Assembly (NCBI GenBank): GCA_900079685.1
Contig: LT599019.1
Location: 53,335 to 117,334 of the forward strand
DNA: 64,000 nt
Direction: 5' to 3'
Source of the DNA: an uncultured delta proteobacterium
GTDB taxonomy: Bacteria; Desulfobacterota; Desulfovibrionia; Desulfovibrionales; Desulfovibrionaceae
Below the pieces are notes generated by a model, which saw nothing but the letters and a program-made list of their open reading frames with translations, was not told the origin of the DNA and made no database searches. Positions 9,661 to 18,249 of this stretch are shown here, one piece after another. The translations under genes were made by a program, and so were the position numbers. Each line of letters starts with the position of its first letter. Position 1 is the first letter of the stretch.

Positions 9661-12600
9661 AATTGCAATTTAAACATCAAAAATTCCAGTCGGATGCGGC
9701 TAAGGCTGTGTGCGATGTATTCACCGGCCAACCCTGTCTTGTGCCCACATATATGATCGACAAGGGTATTGATGCCGGAGCGCAGCATACTCTTTCAGAC
9801 GGGCAGGACTTTACCGGCTGGAACAACCACAAGCTTCTGCCACACATGACAGACGCGCTTATTCTGGAAAACCTGCAAAAGGTGCAACGGGCGCACAACC
9901 TGCCACCTTCCAAAGAGCTTGCGGGCCGCTACAACCTCACGGTGGAGATGGAAACGGGCGTCGGCAAAACATACACCTACATCAAAACCATGTATGAACT
10001 GAATCAACGGTACGGTTGGAGCAAGTTCATCATTGTGGTGCCCAGCGTGGCCATTCGGGAAGGGATTTTCAGCACGTTCAAGGCAACGCAGGAGCACTTT
10101 GCCGAAGATTACGGCAGGAAAATTCGCTTTTTTATCTACAACTCCGCCAATTTGACGGAAATAGACCGTTTTGCCGCAGACAGCGCCATCAATGCCATGA
10201 TCATCAACGCCCAGGCCTTCAACGCCCGAGGCAAAGACGCCCGCCGCATTCACATGAAGCTGGACGACTTCCGCAGCCGCAGGCCCATCGATCTTCTGGC
10301 CAAAACCAACCCTATTCTGATCATTGACGAGCCGCAAACCGTTGAAGGCCCGAAAACCAAAGAAGGGCTCAGGCAGTTTAACCCGCTGTTCACCCTGCGC
10401 TATTCCGCCACCCACAAAAAAGACAGCCTCTACGATATGGTTTATCGCCTGGACGCTATGGAGGCGTACAATAAGAAGCTGGTCAAAAAAATCGCGGTCA
10501 AGGGTATTTCCGCCACCGGCAGCACGGCCACGGAGGGCTACGTTTACCTGGAGAGCATCAACCTTTCCAAGGGCAACCCTACCGCCACTATCGAGTTCGA
10601 CGTCAAGGGCAAACAAGGCGTGCGCAAGGCCCGGCGCACCGTGGGCGAGGGTTTCAACCTGTACCACAACTCCGGCGAGCTGGACGAATACAAAAGCGGT
10701 TACACCATAACTCGCATTGACGGACGCGACAGCAGCATAGAATTCACAAACGGCACCAAGCTTTTTGCCGGTGACGTCATTGGCCACGTCAACGAAGAGC
10801 ATCTGCGCCGCATTCAGATACGGGAAACCATCCTTTCCCACATCGAGCGAGAACGACATCTTTTTTATAAGAATATCAAGGTGCTTTCTCTGTTCTTCAT
10901 TGATGAAGTCGCCAAATACAAACAATATGACGCCGCCGGGCACCCCCTCAACGGCACCTACGGTGATATGTTTGAAGAAGAATACGCGCAGATTGTCGAA
11001 GAACTGCACCAAGACCTGAGTGTTGACCAAGCATACCTGCGCGAACTGGACAAGCACACCGCACATAAGACCCATGCAGGTTATTTTTCCATCGACAAAA
11101 ATAAAAAGACCGGCCAGGAAAAATTCGTCAACAGCAAGACCGAGCGCGGCTCGACAGAATCCGCTGATGCGAACGCTTATGACCTGATCATGAAAAACAA
11201 GGAGCGTCTGCTCGACAAAAAAGAGCCGGTGCGCTTCATTTTTTCCCACTCCGCTCTGCGCGAAGGCTGGGACAACCCCAACGTCTTCCAGATATGCACC
11301 CTGAAGCAAAGCGGCAGTGATGTGCGCAAACGACAGGAAGTCGGACGCGGCCTGCGCCTTTCCGTCAATCAATCCGGCGAACGCATGGATAGCAACCTGT
11401 TGGGGGAAGACGTCCATGCGCTTAACGTGCTCACTGTCATTGCCAGCGAAAGTTATGACAAGTTCGCCAAAGGCTTGCAGGAAGAGTTGGCCGAAGTTGT
11501 GGCGGACAGGCCGCAAAAGGTTACAGCCGACCTGTTCAAAGGCAAGGTTATTCGCGACTCTTCCGGCACGGAACAGGTTGTTGATGCGGATATCGCCCAG
11601 GCCATTTATGAAGGCCTGATTACCAGTGGCTACGTCAAAAAAGGCATCCTGACGGACAAATATTATGATGATAAAAAGATGGGTGCAGTGGAAGTGGCCG
11701 AAGAAGTCATGGACAGTGCGGCGGATATTGTTTTCATATTGGATACCATCTATGACAGCCGCGCCATGCAGCCGGAAAACGCCAGAAGCAATAATGTGGA
11801 ATTGAAGCTTGAGCGGGGCAAACTGGAATCCGCCGTTTTCAGAAAGCTTTGGGCGCACATCAACGCCAAGTCTGCCTATGTGGTTGATTTTGACACTGAC
11901 GAGTTGGTGAAAAAATCCATCGCCGCCCTGAACAAGGAACTGATTGTCTCCAAAATTTACTTCAAGGTGGAGAGCGGCAGCATGGAAGAAATAGCGTCGC
12001 GTGAAGCCTTGCAAACCGGGACGGCCTTCACCAAAAAGGAATGGGAAATACGCCGCACCCAGATTGCCGTGACCGCCGGGGTCAAATATGATTTGCTCGG
12101 CAAAATCGTTGCGGAAACCGGCCTTACCCGTGTGGCAGTCGCCACGATACTCCAGGGGCTTGCGCCGGACGTTTTCAACCAGTTCAAAAGCAACCCGGAA
12201 GACTTCATACTCAAGGCCGCAAACATTATCAACGAGCAGAAGGCCACGGTAATCATACAGCATATCAGCTACAACAAGCTGGAAGAGGCCTATGACACCA
12301 CTGTTTTTACCGAGCCGACCATGAAGGGCCAACTTGGCGTGAATGCCATGACCACCAGCAAGCACCTGTATGACCATGTGCTCTACGATTCCAGCGGGGA
12401 ACGCAATTTCGCAAGCGACCTGGACGCCTCAAAAGAAGTAGCCGTCTATGTCAAACTTCCGGGCGGTTTTTATATCTCCACCCCGGTAGGCAAATACAAT
12501 CCTGACTGGGCCATCGCTTTCAACGAAGGCAACGTCAAGCATATCTACTTCGTCGCCGAAACCAAAGGTTCAATGCAGTCCATGCAACTTCGCGAAATAG

Positions 12601-12713
12601 AAAAGGCAAAAATACATTGCGCCAGAGAACACTTCAAGGCCATCAGCACAAAGGATGTTGTCTATGATGTTGTGGATAGTTATGCGTCTCTTATGGACAA
12701 GGTGCTGCGCTAG
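9657..12713 (+). CDS. res: Type III restriction enzyme, Res subunit
   Basis: A 1018-residue ATP-dependent restriction subunit. SF2 helicase motifs include METGVGKTYTYIKTMY (Walker A, residues ~99-107), LIIDEPQTVEG (DEAD-type box), SATHKKDSL, and motif VI in QSGSDVRKRQEVGRGLRLS. The C-terminal nuclease domain shows the PD-(D/E)xK pattern as NPDWAIAF ... FVAETKG around residues 945-970. Length and domain order match EcoP1I/EcoP15I-type Res proteins. With Mod it should cleave DNA carrying two head-to-head unmethylated sites. It is the last gene of the defence operon, starting in an ATGA overlap with the RhuM gene, and is intact in this window. Confidence 0.93.
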   Translation: MKLQFKHQKFQSDAAKAVCDVFTGQPCLVPTYMIDKGIDAGAQHTLSDGQDFTGWNNHKLLPHMTDALILENLQKVQRAHNLPPSKELAGRYNLTVEMETGVGKTYTYIKTMYELNQRYGWSKFIIVVPSVAIREGIFSTFKATQEHFAEDYGRKIRFFIYNSANLTEIDRFAADSAINAMIINAQAFNARGKDARRIHMKLDDFRSRRPIDLLAKTNPILIIDEPQTVEGPKTKEGLRQFNPLFTLRYSATHKKDSLYDMVYRLDAMEAYNKKLVKKIAVKGISATGSTATEGYVYLESINLSKGNPTATIEFDVKGKQGVRKARRTVGEGFNLYHNSGELDEYKSGYTITRIDGRDSSIEFTNGTKLFAGDVIGHVNEEHLRRIQIRETILSHIERERHLFYKNIKVLSLFFIDEVAKYKQYDAAGHPLNGTYGDMFEEEYAQIVEELHQDLSVDQAYLRELDKHTAHKTHAGYFSIDKNKKTGQEKFVNSKTERGSTESADANAYDLIMKNKERLLDKKEPVRFIFSHSALREGWDNPNVFQICTLKQSGSDVRKRQEVGRGLRLSVNQSGERMDSNLLGEDVHALNVLTVIASESYDKFAKGLQEELAEVVADRPQKVTADLFKGKVIRDSSGTEQVVDADIAQAIYEGLITSGYVKKGILTDKYYDDKKMGAVEVAEEVMDSAADIVFILDTIYDSRAMQPENARSNNVELKLERGKLESAVFRKLWAHINAKSAYVVDFDTDELVKKSIAALNKELIVSKIYFKVESGSMEEIASREALQTGTAFTKKEWEIRRTQIAVTAGVKYDLLGKIVAETGLTRVAVATILQGLAPDVFNQFKSNPEDFILKAANIINEQKATVIIQHISYNKLEEAYDTTVFTEPTMKGQLGVNAMTTSKHLYDHVLYDSSGERNFASDLDASKEVAVYVKLPGGFYISTPVGKYNPDWAIAFNEGNVKHIYFVAETKGSMQSMQLREIEKAKIHCAREHFKAISTKDVVYDVVDSYASLMDKVLR

Positions 12714-13068
12714 TTTTGGCGGATATACAGGTAAGCAGCTTTCTGCTATAAGCGTTTTCTCCTTTGATAAATATGCACCTTATATGAAACAAATTTGATG
12801 CGTAGAATGACCACTTGGGGGGAGCGATTCAATTCCCCAAAGTGGGGATTTCCTCCGGTTTGCCGATGTGTATTAGGTTTCGCGTAGGAAATAAATGTTT
12901 TTAAAAATAGTTAATAATACTATACTATTAAATTAAATATACAAATCCCCTTGGGGACGCCAAATTTGGGTATCAAGAAGAGCGGCAAGGTGTAAAAAAC
13001 CTTGCCGCTCTTGCTTTTTCCAAAGCAATTCAAATCCCCAAATCCAGGCAAATCCAAGGTCATCCAAA
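12714..13068. other. AT-rich intergenic junction after the defence operon
   Basis: No gene was recognised. The stretch contains a hairpin at 12811-12845 (CCACTTGGGG paired with CCCCAAAGTGG), a very AT-rich run at about 12895-12945, several copies of CAAATCC(CC), and a rho-independent terminator at 12978-13019. It separates the restriction genes from a trbJ gene that begins without a start codon, so it is probably a recombination joint. Confidence 0.5.
12978..13019 (+). terminator. Rho-independent terminator
   Basis: A perfect 13-bp stem (AAGAGCGGCAAGG / CCTTGCCGCTCTT) with a 9-nt loop, followed by GCTTTTT. It lies 265 bp after res and before the trbJ remnant, and would end the restriction operon transcript. 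Confidence 0.8.
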
Positions 13069-13626
13069 AGCTCTGTAGGCAACCTGGTCAATGAACTCAA
13101 GAACAGCCTGACACGTCTGGCGAATCTTTCCAGCACCCTCAGAACGCAGCGCGGCGACATCGTTGCCCTTGGCGAGATTTTCACCAAGCTGTTTCCGGAG
13201 CAGGCGCTCTTTGGCACTCTGGCCGGGGCGAGCCCTGAACAGATGGAGGAAGCCAGCCGCCGCTACCGGGAGGAATGGGATAAATGGGCGGAGTCCGTTG
13301 ATCAGGCTTCACAGGCCACGTTCCAGCTTTCCGGCCAGCAGCTTGCCGATCTCCAGAAAGACCCGGCCCGCTTCCAGAGCTACATTGACGAACTGCTTTC
13401 TACGCCGGACGGCCAGCAGAAGGCCATCATGGCGGGCAACCAGCTTTCCGCGCTCCAGGTGCAGGAAGCCCGGCAACTGCGGGAACTGATGGCGACACAG
13501 GTGCAGTCCCAGCTCTCCAGCCAGATGAAGGCGGAGAAGGAAAGCCAGATGTCGGAGGAAGCCTGGCGGGACACCCTGAAAACCAACCGGATCGGCAAGG
13601 CCAAAGCCAAGCCCGATCCCTTTTAG
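13069..13626 (+). pseudogene. trbJ: TrbJ (P-type conjugation) missing its N-terminus
   Basis: The frame reads SSVGNLVNELKNSLTRLANL... to the stop at 13626, giving about 185 residues rich in Gln, Glu and Ala helices (ARQLRELMATQVQSQLSSQM). This is the C-terminal part of TrbJ, the VirB5-like pilus-associated protein of IncP-type secretion systems. No ATG with a ribosome site starts the frame before the homologous part; ATG 13243 is internal. TrbJ normally has a signal peptide and about 240-260 residues, so the 5' end was lost at the joint near 13069. Downstream trbL and trbF follow in the usual order. Confidence 0.75.
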
Positions 13627-13638
13627 GCGGGTATTTCC

Positions 13639-14757
13639 ATGAAAAGGAACTATCTGCCGCTGGCCGTCCTGGCGCTCGCGCTGTGCGCGGTCTTCATCGG
13701 TGTCGGGGAAGCCCATGCTGCCAATGAAGATTTCGTGTCCACGCTGGTACGCGAGTTCTACAACAAAACCAGCGACTGGGAACCGACCCTGAAGCGATAC
13801 GCGCTGATCGTGTTCCGCTGGCTGGTCATTCTGGAAGTGTGTTTCCTGGGCATCAAGGCAGCGCTCAACCGCGATCAGATTACGGACATCTTCAAACAAT
13901 TCGTCATGCTCCTGCTCATGGCCGGTTTTTTCCTGGCCGTCATCAACTACTACCAAGAATGGGCCTGGAACCTGATCAACGGCCTGGGCGCGATTGGCAG
14001 GGAACTGACTCCTGGCGGTTATTCCTCGGAATCGCCGTTCCTCACCGGCATGCAACTCGTCAAACTGGTGCTGGACAAGCTCTCCGTCTGGTCTCCGGGC
14101 AACTCCATCGCGCTGCTCATCGCGGCGCTGGTCATTATCGTTTGTTTCGCGCTCATTTCCGCGCAGGTGGTTTTCATCAAGTGCGAAGCCATGGTGGCGA
14201 TGGCGGCGGCGCTGATCCTGGTGGCCTTCGGCGGCAGTTCCTTTCTCAAAGATTATGCCGTCAACGCCATCCGCTATGTGCTGGCCGTGGCCTTCAAACT
14301 CTTTGTCATGCAGCTCGTCCTGGGCATCGGCATCGCCTTTATCGAAAGCTTTTCCACGTCCACGGCGGAGCTTCAGGACATCTTCGTGGTCATCGGCGCG
14401 TCGGTCGTGCTGCTGGCCCTGGTCAAATCCCTGCCGGACGTGTGCGCGGGCATCATCAACGGCTCGCACGTTTCCAGCGGCGCGGCGCTTACCGCTTCCG
14501 CCGCCGCTGTTGGCGGCGCTGCCCTTGGCGCGGCTGTCGCCAGCAGCAATACCATCCAGAATGTGAAGGACGCTTCCAAGGTGGCGGGCATGGAAGGCGC
14601 GACAGGCCTCGGCAAAGCGGCCAGCGTGGCGAAGTCCCTGTGGGGAGCCAGGCAGGATGCCAAGACCTCCGGGGAAAAGTCTCTCAGCACCCGGACGCGC
14701 TCCGAAATTCAGGAACGCCTGGAACGCGCCCGCATGAACCAAAACGACAAATCATAG
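13639..14757 (+). CDS. trbL: P-type conjugative transfer protein TrbL
   Basis: A 372-residue polytopic inner-membrane protein, the VirB6 counterpart of the IncP mating-pair apparatus. It has a signal-like N-terminus ending in AHA, then five or six membrane spans (for example YALIVFRWLVILEVCFLGI, FVMLLLMAGFFLAVI, ALLIAALVIIVCFALIS) and an Ala/Gly-rich hydrophilic tail (SAAAVGGAALGAAVAS) typical of TrbL. It begins 12 bp after trbJ. It looks intact, although the system around it is not. Confidence 0.88.
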   Translation: MKRNYLPLAVLALALCAVFIGVGEAHAANEDFVSTLVREFYNKTSDWEPTLKRYALIVFRWLVILEVCFLGIKAALNRDQITDIFKQFVMLLLMAGFFLAVINYYQEWAWNLINGLGAIGRELTPGGYSSESPFLTGMQLVKLVLDKLSVWSPGNSIALLIAALVIIVCFALISAQVVFIKCEAMVAMAAALILVAFGGSSFLKDYAVNAIRYVLAVAFKLFVMQLVLGIGIAFIESFSTSTAELQDIFVVIGASVVLLALVKSLPDVCAGIINGSHVSSGAALTASAAAVGGAALGAAVASSNTIQNVKDASKVAGMEGATGLGKAASVAKSLWGARQDAKTSGEKSLSTRTRSEIQERLERARMNQNDKS

Positions 14758-14766
14758 GTGGTAGTC

Positions 14767-15504
14767 ATGTCTTTTTTCAAATCAAAAGCAAAACCGCCCG
14801 TGCAGGAAAAAGGGGGAAACCCCTATCTGAACGGGCGGGAAGAATGGCTGGAGCGGTACGGCTCCTATATCAGCCGGGCCGCGCAATGGCGCATGGTGGC
14901 GTTCTTCTGCCTCATCCTCACCGGCATTTCCATCACCGGCAACGTCATGCAGGCCAGCCAGGTGAAGACGGTTCCCTACATCATTCAAGTGGACAAGCTG
15001 GGCAAATCCTCTGTTATGGCGCGGGCGGACAGGGCCAGCGCCACGCCGCAGCGCCTTATCCAGGCGGAGATTGCGGCCTGCATCAGCAACTGGCGCACGG
15101 TCACGGCGGACGTGGAGTTGCAGCAGAAAATGATCGAGCGACTGAGCTTCTTCATGGCCGGAAGCGCCAAAGGCGTTCTGCGCGAATGGTACGAAGCCAA
15201 CAACCCTTACGAAATCGCAAAATCCGGCAAGCTGGTGCATGTGGAAATCAAAGGTCTGCCCCTGCCGGTGAGTTCCGACTCCTACCGGGTGGAATGGGTG
15301 GAAACCGTGCGCAGCCATGCGGGCGTTCTGCTCGATTCGCATGTTTATGAAGCCACGGTGACGGTCCAGATCAACCCGCCGACCGTAGACGCGGTGCTTT
15401 TGCGCAACCCCGGCGGCGTCTACATCACGTCCCTTTCGGCTGGCAAGGTCGTCGGCGCTCAGACGCCCGCCGCGCCTGTGAAACCCAACCAAAACGAGCA
15501 ATGA
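14767..15504 (+). CDS. trbF: Conjugal transfer protein TrbF (VirB8-like)
   Basis: About 245 residues. The protein has a short cytoplasmic N-terminus (NPYLNGREEWLERYGSY), one membrane span (MVAFFCLILTGISITGNVM) and a periplasmic VirB8-fold domain (VPYIIQVDKLGKSSV, YRVEWVETVRS). ATG 14767 (MSFFKSK) is preferred over the in-frame GTG at 14758 because TAGGTGG sits just upstream. VirB8-like proteins bridge the core complex and the inner-membrane complex of the type IV secretion system. Confidence 0.88.
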   Translation: MSFFKSKAKPPVQEKGGNPYLNGREEWLERYGSYISRAAQWRMVAFFCLILTGISITGNVMQASQVKTVPYIIQVDKLGKSSVMARADRASATPQRLIQAEIAACISNWRTVTADVELQQKMIERLSFFMAGSAKGVLREWYEANNPYEIAKSGKLVHVEIKGLPLPVSSDSYRVEWVETVRSHAGVLLDSHVYEATVTVQINPPTVDAVLLRNPGGVYITSLSAGKVVGAQTPAAPVKPNQNEQ

Positions 15505-15512
15505 GGTTCTCC

Positions 15513-15596
15513 ATGAAAAAGATATTGGCATTTGTGCTGTTCTCAATGTTCTCGGCTGTCCCGGCTCTTGCAACGCCGGTTCCCTCTGCCTGGTGA
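15513..15596 (+). pseudogene. trbG: TrbG N-terminal remnant (27 codons)
   Basis: ATG 15513, preceded by AGGTT, opens a signal-peptide sequence MKKILAFVLFSMFSAVPALA followed by TPVPSAW and a TGA at 15594-15596. Position after trbF and the signal peptide fit trbG (VirB9-like). The remaining ~270 residues are absent and the DNA runs straight into trbH sequence in another frame, so an internal deletion fused the two genes. Confidence 0.65.
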
Positions 15597-16090
15597 TGCT
15601 GTTCGCCTCCGGCTGCGCGGTACGCGGGCCGGTGGGCTCCTGGTGCGGGCCGCTGCCGGAGCGCGGCGCGGTGTCGGCCATTGCCGCCGATGCGGTTGCC
15701 TGCCTTTCGGCCTTGTATCCGCCCGGCCATACCTCCCTGCATCTGCTTCAGGCCAAGGATGCGGGCAACGATTTCGCCGCTGCCTTTGAAAACGGTCTGC
15801 GGGCAAAGGGTTTCACCCTGGCCGCTGCGGAATCCGCTGATGTGCTTGTCGTCGCCTATACTCTGGACGCGCTGGATGAAAAATCCGCCTGGTATCTGCA
15901 ACTGCGGTTGTCCGATCCGAACGGGGGCGGCAAGGCCATTGCGCGGTCGTACACGGCCAGCGGCCAGCCGGAAGCGGGCCAGAGCCAAACCGAACAGGAA
16001 TTCCGGCGCTCCTTTGCCGGCAAGGCCGCCGCAAAAGCCCGCCATGCCTGGGATACCGGCCCCAGCATGCGGATAGACGCTCTGCAATAG
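15593..16090 (+). CDS. trbH: TrbH-like lipoprotein, 5' end altered by the trbG deletion
   Basis: About 165 residues. The N-terminus reads MLFASGC-AVRGP, a lipobox with the remains of a lipoprotein signal; upstream in frame NAGSLCLV continues the hydrophobic stretch but has no start of its own. The body (AADAVACLSALYPPGHTSLHL, ESADVLVVAYTLDALDEKSAWYLQLRLSD) fits the small outer-membrane-associated TrbH proteins of IncP systems. GTG 15593 or ATG 15596 could start a shortened protein, but proper export is doubtful. It is followed by trbI after 8 bp. Confidence 0.6.
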   Translation: MMLFASGCAVRGPVGSWCGPLPERGAVSAIAADAVACLSALYPPGHTSLHLLQAKDAGNDFAAAFENGLRAKGFTLAAAESADVLVVAYTLDALDEKSAWYLQLRLSDPNGGGKAIARSYTASGQPEAGQSQTEQEFRRSFAGKAAAKARHAWDTGPSMRIDALQ

Positions 16091-16098
16091 GGGGAACC

Positions 16099-17328
16099 AT
16101 GAGCGACAAAACCCCCAACAGCCTGGAGCCGGTAAAAAAGGTCAGCGTGGCCCGCATGAGCCGCTGGCCGCTGTATGCCGTGCTGCTGGCCGGGCTCTTT
16201 CTGCTCGGCATCCTGGTTTACAGCGTGAATTTCGCGCACAACCAGGGAGAAGAGCAGACGGCAACACCCAAGGTGGACATCAAGGAAGAGGAACGCCCCT
16301 TGCTCATGGGCGAAGGCCGAGGCCTCGCCCTGATGCCGCCCGCTGGTTCCCCGGCCATTGCACAGCCGGAGCGGGGCGATGCGCGGAAGCGCGAACCGCT
16401 GATTGTGGTGCAGGGTAAACAGGAACAGCCCGACCAGTACCGTCAGGAACTGGAAAATCTGCGCCGCATGAAGGCACAGGCCCGGCTCACGGCGCTTTCC
16501 GCGCCCCTTGGTGTTATGAAAAAGTCAGACACATCTGACCAATTTGGGCAACAAGCGGCAATAGCGCGGGAAGAACAGCGGCGGGACAGTTCCCTGGATG
16601 TAAGCCGCGATCTCTCCGCCATGCGGGAAAACGGCTACGATCCCGCCGCCGATAAGGACAAGGAAGCCTTTTTCAACCGGGCGGAAAAGGACGCGAGTTG
16701 GATACTGCCGCACTCCCGCACAGCCGGTCAGCCTCTGGAATTGAAAACCGGTACGATCATTCCCGGCCTTATGGTGACAGGCATCAATTCCGATCTGCCC
16801 GGCAACATCATCGCGCAGGTTTCCCAGAACGTCTTTGACACGGCAACCGGGCGGCAACTGCTTATTCCGCAGGGCGCAAAGCTCTTCGGCGTCTACGATT
16901 CCCGCGTCATCTACGGTCAGGAACGTGTACTGGTGGCCTGGAACCGCCTGGTGTTCCCGGACGGCTCCGCCGTCACGCTGGGAGCCATGCCCGGTTCGGA
17001 TATGGCGGGCAACGCGGGCTATACCGATCAGGTGAACAACCACTATCTGCGCATCTTCGGCTCGGCCATTCTGATGAGCATGATCACGGGCGGCATGTCC
17101 TATTCCATGGACTCTCTAGATAACAGTGGCGGCGGCGATGACGATTCGCCCACACTCCAGGATGAAATGGGCTCGGCCTTGGCCGCGCAGCTTGGGCAGG
17201 CCACGCTCCAGCTCCTGCAGAAGAACCTGAACATCAAGCCTACGCTGGAAATCCGGCCCGGCTACCAGTTCAACGTCATTGTCACCAAAGATATTGTATT
17301 TGAGCGGCCCTACAAGGCGGGGAGGTAG
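16099..17328 (+). CDS. trbI: TrbI/VirB10 family conjugal transfer protein
   Basis: A 409-residue bitopic protein: short cytoplasmic N-terminus, one membrane span (WPLYAVLLAGLFLLGILVYSV), a long Pro- and charge-rich periplasmic linker (residues ~50-200) and the conserved VirB10 beta-barrel domain (LKTGTIIPGLMVTGINSDLPG, QLLIPQGAKLFGVYDS, NHYLRIFGSAILMSM, RPGYQFNVIVTKDI). VirB10 spans both membranes and gates the channel. It appears intact and is the last conjugation gene that is whole. Confidence 0.92.
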   Translation: MSDKTPNSLEPVKKVSVARMSRWPLYAVLLAGLFLLGILVYSVNFAHNQGEEQTATPKVDIKEEERPLLMGEGRGLALMPPAGSPAIAQPERGDARKREPLIVVQGKQEQPDQYRQELENLRRMKAQARLTALSAPLGVMKKSDTSDQFGQQAAIAREEQRRDSSLDVSRDLSAMRENGYDPAADKDKEAFFNRAEKDASWILPHSRTAGQPLELKTGTIIPGLMVTGINSDLPGNIIAQVSQNVFDTATGRQLLIPQGAKLFGVYDSRVIYGQERVLVAWNRLVFPDGSAVTLGAMPGSDMAGNAGYTDQVNNHYLRIFGSAILMSMITGGMSYSMDSLDNSGGGDDDSPTLQDEMGSALAAQLGQATLQLLQKNLNIKPTLEIRPGYQFNVIVTKDIVFERPYKAGR

Positions 17329-17345
17329 AAAATGCGTCTGCCGCT

Positions 17346-17519
17346 TCACTCTTGTTCCGCTCGCATAGCGGCGATCATACGGCGAGCATCGTTAAAGACA
17401 TCCTCTGAATCCCGGACATTACCTGCTTCCACATCAGCGGAGCTTGCTTCCAGCATACGGAGCAGCGCCAGACTTTCCTGCATCCGAGCGTCTTTTTCTT
17501 CTGCTGCTGCTGCTTTCAT
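17346..17519 (-). CDS. Small acidic protein downstream of hicB
   Basis: A 57-codon frame from the ATG at 17519 to the TGA at 17346, beginning MKAAAAEEKDARMQE and ending RRMIAAMRAEQE. It is helical, Ala/Glu-rich and highly charged. It begins 11 bp after the hicB stop on the same strand, so it is probably the third gene of the hicAB transcript. I do not recognise the family. Size and composition resemble small antitoxin or accessory proteins, which is only a suggestion. Confidence 0.45.
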   Translation of the reverse strand: MKAAAAEEKDARMQESLALLRMLEASSADVEAGNVRDSEDVFNDARRMIAAMRAEQE

Positions 17520-17529
17520 GGCGTCCTAC

Positions 17530-17871
17530 TTAGGGATGGTTGCTTACCGACTGACTAAGCGCGGATACCAACCAGTTGTTCAGGCTGCTGCCGTTGGCTT
17601 CAGCCCGCACGGCAAGCTGCGCATGCAATTCTGGGGGCAGCCGCAAAGTAACTTTGCCCGAATACGGCTTGTTCGGCTCTCGGCCTATTTTCGCGCATGT
17701 GGCAAGGTAATCATCAACAGTTTCGTGAAAAACCTTGCGGATTTCCTCCACGGAGTCCGCGTGAAAGCCAATCACGTCGTTTATTCCGGCAATATGCCCG
17801 ACAAGGCATTCATCCTCGGCGCTGAAGCCGACAATGGCGGTATAGCCCTTGTATGTCATGGTGTTGTTCAT
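17530..17871 (-). CDS. hicB: HicB-type antitoxin
   Basis: A 113-residue antitoxin. The N-terminal part has the HicB partial RNase-H fold (YKGYTAIVGFSAEDECLVGHIAGINDVIGFHADSVEEIRKVFHETVDDYLATC), and the C-terminus a ribbon-helix-helix DNA-binding segment (GKVTLRLPPELHAQLAVRAEANGSSLNNWLVSAL). It should neutralise HicA and repress the operon. Its start overlaps the hicA stop by ATGA, the usual toxin-first order. The pair lies between trbI and the traG remnant, on the opposite strand, a typical stabilising cargo of conjugative elements. Confidence 0.88.
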   Translation of the reverse strand: MNNTMTYKGYTAIVGFSAEDECLVGHIAGINDVIGFHADSVEEIRKVFHETVDDYLATCAKIGREPNKPYSGKVTLRLPPELHAQLAVRAEANGSSLNNWLVSALSQSVSNHP

Positions 17872-18122
17872 GGTTCTACCCCCAACTTTGTCAGGAACGT
17901 CTTGGCGTCCCGGATCTGGTACGGCGCGGCTTCTTTCTTGGGGTGCGGCCTGTGGAAATATCCTATGACATCATCCCGAATGAATCTGACCCGTGAGCCG
18001 TCACCTTCAATAATTTCACAGCCAACCGCCAGCAGAAGCGCTTCAATATCGGCCCACACCATGGTTTTAGGTGTTGGGTTGGTAAAGATTGCCGCAAGAG
18101 TTTTTCGGTGTCTGCTGTTCAT
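17868..18122 (-). CDS. hicA: HicA-type mRNA interferase toxin
   Basis: About 84 residues from ATG 18122 (MNSRHRKTLAAIF). The family pattern is clear: MVWADIEALLLAVGCEI, then EGDGSRVRFIRD, FHRPHPKKE and TFLTKLGVEP. HicA uses a double-stranded-RNA-binding-like fold to cleave mRNA. In this subfamily the GSH position is GSR and a conserved histidine occurs in FHRPHP. A GTG at 18137 would add five residues but lies in promoter-like sequence. Confidence 0.85.
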   Translation of the reverse strand: MNSRHRKTLAAIFTNPTPKTMVWADIEALLLAVGCEIIEGDGSRVRFIRDDVIGYFHRPHPKKEAAPYQIRDAKTFLTKLGVEP

Positions 18123-18124
18123 GG

Positions 18125-18156
18125 CATATAGTGGCACTCAATGGTGGCACTGTCAA
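18125..18156 (-). promoter_or_regulatory. hicAB promoter region with direct repeats
   Basis: On the minus strand a TTGACA (complement of 18151-18156) is followed by a TATA-rich block next to the hicA start. Two identical 8-bp sites (GTGGCACT on the plus strand at 18131-18138 and 18144-18151, 13 bp apart) lie between, suitable for HicB binding. The -10 is very close to the hicA ATG, so the message may be nearly leaderless. Confidence 0.4.
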
Positions 18157-18249
18157 GGCCGAACGAGCAATTAGCCTGAAACAATAATCTTCCCTGCGGG
18201 CCACGCGCCCCAGCCCAGCGCCGCCTGACGGCCTCCACCGGAGAACGTC

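Noticed and set aside
9795-12377. An 860-codon open frame on the strand opposite res
   Set aside because: It lies wholly inside a gene with clear helicase and nuclease motifs, has no ribosome site and no recognisable domain; it comes from the codon bias of res.
12811-12845. Terminator candidate CCACTTGGGG...CCCCAAAGTGG
   Set aside because: The stem is imperfect and is followed by GATTTCC without a T-run; the hairpin at 12978-13019 is much better.
13839-15350. A 503-codon plus-strand frame across trbL and trbF
   Set aside because: It runs out of frame through two recognised genes and its translation is low-complexity Arg/Gly/His-rich.
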